Source: Pseudomonas yamanorum (GTDB taxonomy: Bacteria > Pseudomonadota > Gammaproteobacteria > Pseudomonadales > Pseudomonadaceae). Taken from it: a stretch of DNA of 64,000 bases. Numbering within the stretch: position 1 is the stretch's first letter; every line of letters starts with the position of its first letter. Below the pieces are notes generated by a model. That model did not search any database, had not been told where the DNA came from, and was given only the letters and a program-made list of their open reading frames with translations. A program made the position numbers and the translations under genes. This document shows positions 57,915-64,000 of this stretch, in pieces. The stretch is taken from contig NZ_LT629793.1 of assembly GCF_900105735.1 (NCBI RefSeq), positions 2,790,001-2,854,000 on the forward strand, read 5' to 3'.

Positions 57915-59129
57915 TCAGAGCTGACCGTCGCGGTCGCGGAAGCCCAGCAGGTACAACACCCCATCGAGCCCCAGGGTCGAAATCGCCTGCTTGGCCGATT
58001 GCTTGACCAGAGGCTTGGCGCGAAACGCCACACCCAACCCGGCAATCGCCAGCATCGGCAAGTCATTCGCCCCGTCGCCGACCGCAATGGTCTGCTCCAG
58101 ACGCAACCCTTCCTTGTGTGCCAATTCCCGCAGCAGATCAGCCTTACGCTGTGCGTCGACAATCGGCTCCACCGCCACGCCCGTCACCTTGCCGTCCACC
58201 ACTTCCAGCTCGTTGGCGAACACGTAGTCGATACCCAGCTTGGCTTGCAGTTGCTTGGCGAAGTAGGTGAAGCCGCCCGACAGGATCGCAGTCTTGTAGC
58301 CCAGGCGCTTGAGTTCGGCGAACAGGGTTTCGGCGCCTTCGGTCAGGCGCAGGGAGGCGCCGATGGAGTCCAGCACGCTCACATCCAGGCCCTTGAGCAG
58401 CGCCAGGCGCTCCTTGAAGCTGGCACGGAAATCCAGCTCACCGGCCATGGCGCGCTCGGTGATTTCCGAGACTTGCTCGCCCACACCCGCAGCCTTGGCC
58501 AATTCGTCGATGACTTCGGCTTCGATCAGCGTCGAGTCCATGTCGAACACCGCCAGGCGGCGATTGCGGCGGAACAGCGAGTCTTCCTGGAAGGCGATAT
58601 CGACGTTCAGCTCCTGGGCAACACTCAGGAATTCGGCACGCAGGGCCTGAGGATCTGCCGGCTCACCGCGTACGGAGAACTCGATGCAGCCCTTGCCCTT
58701 GTCCGCTGGCGTGTCCAATGGCATGCGACCCGACAGACGGTCAATATGGTCGATATTCAAACCGTACTGAGCCGTGATCGAACTGACACGCTGCAATTGC
58801 TCCGCCGTCACCTTGCGGGTCAACAGCGTCACGATGTGGCGCTTCTTGCCCTGGCCGGCCACCCAGCTCTGGTAATCCTCTTCGGACACCGGCGTGAAAC
58901 GCACCTGCTGATCCAGCTTATACGCCGTAAACAGGATGTCCTTGAGCACAGACGACGCCTGCTCGGTGCTGGGAATTTCCACCAGGATGCCGAACGACAG
59001 CGTGTCGTGAATCACCGCCTGGCCGATGTCGAGAATGTTCACACCACCCTGGGCCAGAACACCGGTAATGGCTGCGGTGAGACCCGGACGGTCCTCACCG
59101 GTGATGTTAATCAGGACAATTTCGCGCAA
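57915..59129 (-). CDS. serB: SerB, phosphoserine phosphatase with N-terminal ACT domains
   Basis: Last step of serine synthesis. The 404-residue protein has an N-terminal regulatory part of about 180 residues with one or two ACT-type modules (LINITGEDRPGLTAAITGVL at the start) and a HAD phosphatase domain: LAVFDMDSTLIEAEVIDELA (nucleophile Asp about residue 196), AILSGGFTYFAKQLQAK and VAVGDGANDLPMLAIAGLGV. The E. coli enzyme is shorter; the long ACT form is usual in pseudomonads. Divergent from the Smp-like gene. Confidence 0.96.
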   Translation of the reverse strand: MREIVLINITGEDRPGLTAAITGVLAQGGVNILDIGQAVIHDTLSFGILVEIPSTEQASSVLKDILFTAYKLDQQVRFTPVSEEDYQSWVAGQGKKRHIVTLLTRKVTAEQLQRVSSITAQYGLNIDHIDRLSGRMPLDTPADKGKGCIEFSVRGEPADPQALRAEFLSVAQELNVDIAFQEDSLFRRNRRLAVFDMDSTLIEAEVIDELAKAAGVGEQVSEITERAMAGELDFRASFKERLALLKGLDVSVLDSIGASLRLTEGAETLFAELKRLGYKTAILSGGFTYFAKQLQAKLGIDYVFANELEVVDGKVTGVAVEPIVDAQRKADLLRELAHKEGLRLEQTIAVGDGANDLPMLAIAGLGVAFRAKPLVKQSAKQAISTLGLDGVLYLLGFRDRDGQL

Positions 59130-59263
59130 AGCGCACCCCCGAGCTGGAAAAAAACCGCATTCTACCCACTTTCAGTGACCATCGGGCACAGCCAGCGCTT
59201 TGCCGGTCTTGGGCCTGTCGCTATACTGCGCGTCAACTTCACGGACTAAAGAGCCGAGCTTAA

Positions 59264-60796
59264 GTGAACCGGCCCACGCCAGTAAAAACCGATAACTTCT
59301 TCCTGCTGATCTTCCGGGCACTGCGCCACCGCCGTGTACCGATCGCATTACGCATTGCCAGCCATAACGTGATCCTGGTCGCCCTGGCCCTGGTCATCTA
59401 CGCCTGCGTGATGGGTTTGCAGTTCAAGCAGGCCATGCACGAGCAAGCCGACGCCCTGGGCGAGAGCCTGACCACCCAGACCGCCACCTCGGCGACTGAG
59501 TTGTTGGTGTCCAACGACATCCTCAGCCTCAACGTGCTGCTCAACAACCTGACCAAGAACCCGCTGGTGGCCCACGCCGCTATCTATAGCGTGGACAACC
59601 GGATCATGGCCGAAGCCGGGCAACGCCCGAAAAACGGCCTGCTGGGTGAAGCCGAGGGTCTGTACCAGAGCAATATCACGTTTCAGGACGTGAAGGCCGG
59701 CCAACTGCGCATCAGCCTGGACATGCAACAGTTCCAGCAGCCGATGACCATCAGCCTGCAAAGCATGGGTATCTTGAGTGCGATCCTGCTGGCACTGTCC
59801 CTGGCCTTGAGCCTGCGCCTGGGCCGGCATATCTCCACGCCACTGATGCAACTGCGCATCTGGCTGCGGGATATCGACGAGCACACCCCGGCCACCGACC
59901 GCCAGGACGAAATCGGCGACCTCGCCCGCCAGTTGCACACCAGCTTCGCGCCGGAGCCCGTGGTGCCCGAGGTTGAACCCGAGCCCGAGTTCGACGACAC
60001 CGAGTACGAAGACGACGAGCCCGAGTTTGAAGTGCGCAACCTGCGCGACCCGAGCTTCGACGAGTCCGCACCGGTGGCGGGTCTCAAGCCGGCAGCCCGT
60101 CATGTGATCAAGGCCGAAGAAGACGAACTGGACGAAGAAGACCCATTCGCCGATCTTCGCGACAACTCAGCCCCAACGACCACCGTGCCGCAGCCGGCTC
60201 CTGTGCGCAGCACCCAGCCCCAGCACAGCGCCGTATTGGCCGTGCAGTTGGGTGCACAGGACCAGCTGCGCCGCTTGCCGCGGGCACGCCTGACCGAGTT
60301 GCTGGAGCGCTATCGTGATTGCCTCGACCAGGCGGCCTCGCTGTATCAGAGCGAGCTGCACACCCTGAACGATGGCAGCACGCTGATGCTGTTCCACAGC
60401 GAAGACAGCGGCGAAGACTACCTGACCAACGCCATCTGCTGCGGTGAGCTGCTGCGGGCCCTGGGCCATGCGCTGCAGATCGAAGTGGCCGACAGCGGCA
60501 TCACCTTGCAGCTGCAATTGGGCCTTACGGTAGGCGACGATCTGTATGGCATGAGCCAGATTGATCTGCTGCTGACCGAGATTGCCCAGGACGCCCTGGC
60601 CTTGTCGCAACACAGCCGCAACCTGCTGCTGGTGGAACGCAAGATCAGTGACGACGTGCTGATTCGCCAGCGTGCGCGGATCCGCCCGATTGCCAGCCCT
60701 GAAGGTGCGTGCTGTGTGGAGCGGTTGATGGAGCCTTACCCGTCGATGCTTGAGCGCCAGCTGGCGCGAATGCATGAGACGCGGGCAAAGAACTAA
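59264..60796 (+). CDS. Smp/AhpA-like membrane protein with HAMP-like region
   Basis: A 510-residue membrane protein. First membrane helix near residues 30-50 (HNVILVALALVIYACVMGLQ), a periplasmic region of about 110 residues, a second helix (MGILSAILLALSLALSLRLG) followed by a HAMP-like segment, then an acidic linker rich in Glu/Asp/Pro (about 225-310) and a C-terminal domain of about 180 residues. Its N-terminal half matches the Smp/AhpA family, whose E. coli member also lies next to serB. The C-terminal domain looks like a degenerate cyclase-type fold, not certain. Start is GTG. Function unknown. Confidence 0.8.
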   Translation: MNRPTPVKTDNFFLLIFRALRHRRVPIALRIASHNVILVALALVIYACVMGLQFKQAMHEQADALGESLTTQTATSATELLVSNDILSLNVLLNNLTKNPLVAHAAIYSVDNRIMAEAGQRPKNGLLGEAEGLYQSNITFQDVKAGQLRISLDMQQFQQPMTISLQSMGILSAILLALSLALSLRLGRHISTPLMQLRIWLRDIDEHTPATDRQDEIGDLARQLHTSFAPEPVVPEVEPEPEFDDTEYEDDEPEFEVRNLRDPSFDESAPVAGLKPAARHVIKAEEDELDEEDPFADLRDNSAPTTTVPQPAPVRSTQPQHSAVLAVQLGAQDQLRRLPRARLTELLERYRDCLDQAASLYQSELHTLNDGSTLMLFHSEDSGEDYLTNAICCGELLRALGHALQIEVADSGITLQLQLGLTVGDDLYGMSQIDLLLTEIAQDALALSQHSRNLLLVERKISDDVLIRQRARIRPIASPEGACCVERLMEPYPSMLERQLARMHETRAKN

Positions 60797-60815
60797 AGAA
60801 CAACGCTGAACTTCT

Positions 60816-60902
60816 GTGGGAGCGGGCTTGCTCGCGAAAGCGGTGTATCAGAAACACATTTGGTGACTGACACTCCGCTTTCGCGAGCAAGCCCGCTCCC
60901 AC
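60816..60902. repeat. REP-type inverted doublet, family B (copy 2)
   Basis: Arms GTGGGAGCGGGCTTGCTCGC and its reversed copy; the interior is largely the reverse complement of copy 1 at 15392-15478, so the two are close relatives in opposite orientation. Confidence 0.88.
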
Positions 60903-60935
60903 ACTTGATCTGCGAACGACTCAGATCCCGCATAA

Positions 60936-60970
60936 ACAAAAAGGCCCGCTCATCAGCGGGCCTTTTTGTT
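60936..60970. terminator. Bidirectional terminator between Smp-like and PqiC-like genes
   Basis: Stem ACAAAAAGGCCCGCT / AGCGGGCCTTTTTGT with loop CATC and T-runs on both strands. Confidence 0.9.
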
Positions 60971-60984
60971 GGTCTGTATTCAGG

Positions 60985-61695
60985 TCAGAACCTGAACACT
61001 TCCATATCCGTACGAATTGGCACGGCCATCGGCATCTTCGGCTTTTCCGGTGCCGCAGCCTTGGGCTGCGCCGGGGCCTGTTTGCGTGGTGCCTCTGCAA
61101 CCGCCGGCTGATTGGCCAGTGGCTTGAGAGCGACGGACAGCTGCTCAGCCAAACGTTGCAACAACACACCCTGGGCCTGGACCTGGGACGCGGTGCTGCC
61201 GGCGTGTTCTTCCTGCAAGTGCACGATGCGGTTATCCCGCACCTGGCCACGGCGGTCGATCAAGCGCCACTGCGCGTCGAGGATAGCGGGCTGCGAAACG
61301 CCCGAGTCCAGCCGCGTAATGGTCAGCAGTACCTGTACGTCCGGGGCAAAACCCAACGGCGCCGGGGCCAATACCACACGTTGGCTGTCCAGATGGCCCG
61401 CCACCTGGCGCAACATCAACTGATTGATGTCGGACGACAAGCTACCGGCCCAGCGGCCATCGGTGGAACCTTGCAGGCTGCCGTCGTTCTGACGTTGCAG
61501 CAGGGTTTCACGTTGCAGGTAGTCGGCCACCACAACCGGGCCAAGCAATACTGCCATGCCGGCACTTTGTGCAGGCTGAGCCGGACTTCCACTGTCCAGC
61601 TGATACAGCGACACAGGTTGATGTGTGCTGCAACCCGCCAGGCCCAAAACGCCAGCGAGCAACAAAAATAAAGGAAGGCGCGGAGCAGTCATCAT
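60985..61695 (-). CDS. PqiC-family lipoprotein
   Basis: A 236-residue probable outer-membrane lipoprotein. Signal peptide with lipobox LAGC (FLLLAGVLGLAGCSTHQPVS), then an ABC-transport-auxiliary domain (MAVLLGPVVVADYLQRETLL, about 47-66; LRQVAGHLDSQRVVLAPAP) of the PqiC/DUF330 family, and a Pro/Ala/Lys-rich tail. In E. coli PqiC works with PqiAB in lipid transport between membranes; no pqiA or pqiB partner is in this window. Two adjacent ATG codons (61695, 61692) are possible starts. Confidence 0.85.
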   Translation of the reverse strand: MMTAPRLPLFLLLAGVLGLAGCSTHQPVSLYQLDSGSPAQPAQSAGMAVLLGPVVVADYLQRETLLQRQNDGSLQGSTDGRWAGSLSSDINQLMLRQVAGHLDSQRVVLAPAPLGFAPDVQVLLTITRLDSGVSQPAILDAQWRLIDRRGQVRDNRIVHLQEEHAGSTASQVQAQGVLLQRLAEQLSVALKPLANQPAVAEAPRKQAPAQPKAAAPEKPKMPMAVPIRTDMEVFRF

Positions 61696-61827
61696 CCCAT
61701 CCAGGTGGCTGCCACAAGGCGAACCACAATGTAATACTCAAAAATAACCTAAACGCGCTCAGCCACGCCGGCGCTGGAAAGGCCATATCATCCGTGAATA
61801 TGCGCCATGACTCCAGCGCGAAAGCGT

Positions 61828-61853
61828 CGATCTACGGGTTAAATCGTAGATCG
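61828..61853. repeat. Inverted repeat downstream of parC
   Basis: Perfect 9-base arms CGATCTACG / CGTAGATCG with loop GGTTAAAT, 17 bases after the parC stop. No clear T-tract, so an unproven terminator or stabilising hairpin. Confidence 0.55.
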
Positions 61854-61869
61854 GGCGCTCTATATCGCG

Positions 61870-64000
61870 TTAAACCGGCGTTTCCACCAGTAAAGCGTCC
61901 ACCCGCTGGAAGCCGCGCGGCAGTTTATTACCGCGACGACCCCGCTCACCCTTGTAGTGCTCAAGGTCGTCAGGGCGCAGTGACAACGTGCGCTTGCCGG
62001 CCTGCAACACCAGGGTCGAGCCTTCCGGAATCACCGCGATGTCGGTCACGTACTCTTCGCGACTGGCCACCCGCTCCCCGGGAATACCAATGATCTTGTT
62101 GCCCTTGCCTTTGCCCAACTGCGGCAAATCGCTGATCTTGAACACCAGCAGGCGCCCTTCGGTGGTAACCGATGCCAGCCAATTGCCTTCACGGTCTTCC
62201 ACCGGACGCGGCAGGATCACCTTGGCGTTGTTCGGCAGGCTCAACAACGCCTTGCCCGCCTTGTTCTTGGCCTGCAGGTCTTCACCCTTGACCACGAACC
62301 CGTAGCCCGCATCGGAGGCGATGACGTACAGCGAATCATCGTCCGGCAGCAGCACGCATTCAAAATTCGCACCCGGTGGCGGTGTCAGGCGCCCGGTCAA
62401 CGGCTCGCCCTGCCCCCGCGCCGACGGCAACGTATGCGCCGGCACTGAATAACTGCGACCGGTGGAGTCGATAAACACCGCAAACTGGTTGGAACGCCCC
62501 GCCGCAGCGGTTTTGAAACCGTCACCAGCCTTGTACGACAGGCCGGTGGCGTCAATATCATGCCCCTTGGCCGAGCGAACCCAACCCTTTTCCGACAGAA
62601 CGACGGTAATTTTCTCGTTGGGCAGCAGCTCGGTTTCGGTCAGGGCCTTGGCTTCGGCACGCTCGACAATCGGCGAACGGCGATCATCGCCATAGGTTTC
62701 GGCATCTTTGATCAGCTCCGTGCGCACCAGCTTCTTCAGCTTGGCTTCGCTGCCCAGCAGGGCCTGGAGCTTGGCTTGCTCTTTGAGCAGCGCGTCCTGC
62801 TCGTCCCGCAGCTTCATCTCTTCCAGACGCGCCAACTGACGCAGACGGGTGTCGAGGATGTAGTCAGCCTGGATTTCGCTGAGCTCGAAGCGCGCGATCA
62901 GCTCGGCCTTCGGGTGCTCGGCGGTACGGATGATGTGGATCACTTCATCCAGGTTGAGGTAGGCGATCAACAAACCGTCCAACAGGTGCAGGCGGCGCTC
63001 GACCTTATCCAGGCGGAATTGCAGGCGGCGACGCACGGTCTGTACCCGGAACTCCAGCCATTCCACCAGCAGTGCCCGCAGGTTCTTCAACTGCGGCTTG
63101 CCGTCCAGGCCAATGATGTTGATGTTGACCCGGTAGCTGGACTCCAGCTCGGTGCTGGCGAACAGATGCTGCATCAGCACTTCGTGGTCGACCCGGCTGT
63201 TGGTCGGGATGATCACGATGCGGCACGGGTTCTCGTGGTCGGACTCGTCACGCAAGTCGGCGACTTGCGGCAGCTTCGACGGCTTGGCCTGCATCAACGC
63301 GGCAATCTGCTCCAGCACCTTGGCGCCGGACACCTGGTGCGGCAGCGCGGTGACGATGATGTCGCCGTCTTCGATGTGGTACACGGCGCGCATGCGCACC
63401 GAGCCTTTACCGGTCTGGTAGATTTTCAGCAGATCGGCGCGAGGCGTGATGATTTCCGCTTCGGTCGGATAGTCCGGGCCCTGAATGTGCTCGCACAACT
63501 GCTCGACCGTAGCCTTCGGCTCATCCAGCAAGCGCACGCACGCGCTGGCCACTTCCCGCAGGTTGTGGGGCGGTACGTCAGTGGCCATGCCCACGGCGAT
63601 GCCGGTGGTGCCATTGAGCAGGATATTCGGCAAACGTGCCGGCAACACCAACGGCTCGTCGAGGGTGCCGTCAAAGTTCGGGCCCCAGTTGGCCGTGCCT
63701 TGGCCCAGTTCGCTGAGCAGCACTTCCGAATACCGCGACAAGCGCGCCTCGGTATAACGCATGGCGGCGAAGGACTTGGGATCATCCGGCGCACCCCAGT
63801 TACCCTGGCCATCCACCAGCGTGTAGCGATAGCTGAACGGCTGGGCCATCAGCACCATGGCCTCGTAGCACGCCGAGTCGCCATGGGGGTGGAATTTACC
63901 GAGCACGTCACCGACGGTACGCGCCGACTTCTTGTGCTTGGAGTCAGCGTCCAGGCCCAACTCACTCATCGCATAGATAATGCGCCGCTGTACGGGCTTC
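61870..64000 (-). CDS. parC: ParC, DNA topoisomerase IV subunit A (partial, N-terminus outside window)
   Basis: Cleaves and rejoins DNA to decatenate daughter chromosomes. About 710 codons are visible, and the frame runs off the right edge ([16 protein letters not shown] is the first part seen); the N-terminal few dozen residues are missing. It has the quinolone-region sequence [20 protein letters not shown] with the sensitive-type Ser and Glu, the active-site Tyr in [20 protein letters not shown], and the C-terminal beta-pinwheel repeats. The [20 protein letters not shown] stretch and overall size favour ParC over GyrA. Confidence 0.95.
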   Translation of the reverse strand, partial: KPVQRRIIYAMSELGLDADSKHKKSARTVGDVLGKFHPHGDSACYEAMVLMAQPFSYRYTLVDGQGNWGAPDDPKSFAAMRYTEARLSRYSEVLLSELGQGTANWGPNFDGTLDEPLVLPARLPNILLNGTTGIAVGMATDVPPHNLREVASACVRLLDEPKATVEQLCEHIQGPDYPTEAEIITPRADLLKIYQTGKGSVRMRAVYHIEDGDIIVTALPHQVSGAKVLEQIAALMQAKPSKLPQVADLRDESDHENPCRIVIIPTNSRVDHEVLMQHLFASTELESSYRVNINIIGLDGKPQLKNLRALLVEWLEFRVQTVRRRLQFRLDKVERRLHLLDGLLIAYLNLDEVIHIIRTAEHPKAELIARFELSEIQADYILDTRLRQLARLEEMKLRDEQDALLKEQAKLQALLGSEAKLKKLVRTELIKDAETYGDDRRSPIVERAEAKALTETELLPNEKITVVLSEKGWVRSAKGHDIDATGLSYKAGDGFKTAAAGRSNQFAVFIDSTGRSYSVPAHTLPSARGQGEPLTGRLTPPPGANFECVLLPDDDSLYVIASDAGYGFVVKGEDLQAKNKAGKALLSLPNNAKVILPRPVEDREGNWLASVTTEGRLLVFKISDLPQLGKGKGNKIIGIPGERVASREEYVTDIAVIPEGSTLVLQAGKRTLSLRPDDLEHYKGERGRRGNKLPRGFQRVDALLVETPV

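Overview
The window is bacterial chromosome from a Pseudomonas of the fluorescens group. This rests on recognised gene content (azurin, amaA/amaB, HflKC, MotAB, RhdA, SerB), on gene order typical of pseudomonads (rpsF-rpsR-DUF2232-rplI-dnaB; nnrD-tsaE-amiB-mutL-miaA-hfq-hflX-hflK-hflC-hisZ-purA; orn-rsgA-motBA-HDOD-rhdA-psd-serB-parC), on GC-rich codon use, and on many intergenic REP-type inverted doublets. Species identity is inference. No prophage, insertion sequence, integrase or CRISPR array was seen; both window edges cut genes (livM on the left, parC on the right).

Left part (1-10.7 kb): a branched-chain amino-acid ABC uptake locus (livM, livH, livK; all minus). livK has a textbook sigma-54 promoter and, further upstream, four helically phased copies of GTGCAACC that look like enhancer sites for an unidentified activator. 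Next come amaA-amaB with a divergent LysR regulator (pipecolate branch of lysine catabolism), then pncB-nadE (NAD salvage) and azurin with an ANR-like box.

10.7-24.4 kb: a LOG-family protein, a tiny charged protein, and a three-gene set of two transglutaminase-like proteins flanking a circularly permuted ATP-grasp/alpha-E fusion, a predicted but uncharacterised peptide ligation/cleavage system. Then a two-gene unit (310-aa protein with a hydrophobic core plus an overlapping 149-aa four-helix membrane protein) that looks like a toxin/immunity pair, a YgiQ radical-SAM protein, and dnaB.

24.4-38.6 kb: ribosomal protein operon, rlmB-rnr, two tandem identical tRNA-Leu(CAG) units each with its own promoter and terminator, an iron-type ABC binding protein and permease without an ATPase gene, a chemoreceptor, purA and hisZ. 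38.6-50.6 kb: the long minus-strand hfq-centred housekeeping cluster, divergent queG, a TRIC-family membrane protein and orn.

50.6-64 kb: rsgA, then a 0.75-kb island holding a solitary PemK/MazF-type toxin behind a terminator-like hairpin, then motBA (with a sigma-28 promoter), an HDOD protein, rhdA, psd, serB, an Smp/AhpA-like membrane protein, a PqiC-like lipoprotein and parC. Start codons were chosen from ribosome-binding sites and family N-termini; several are GTG or TTG.
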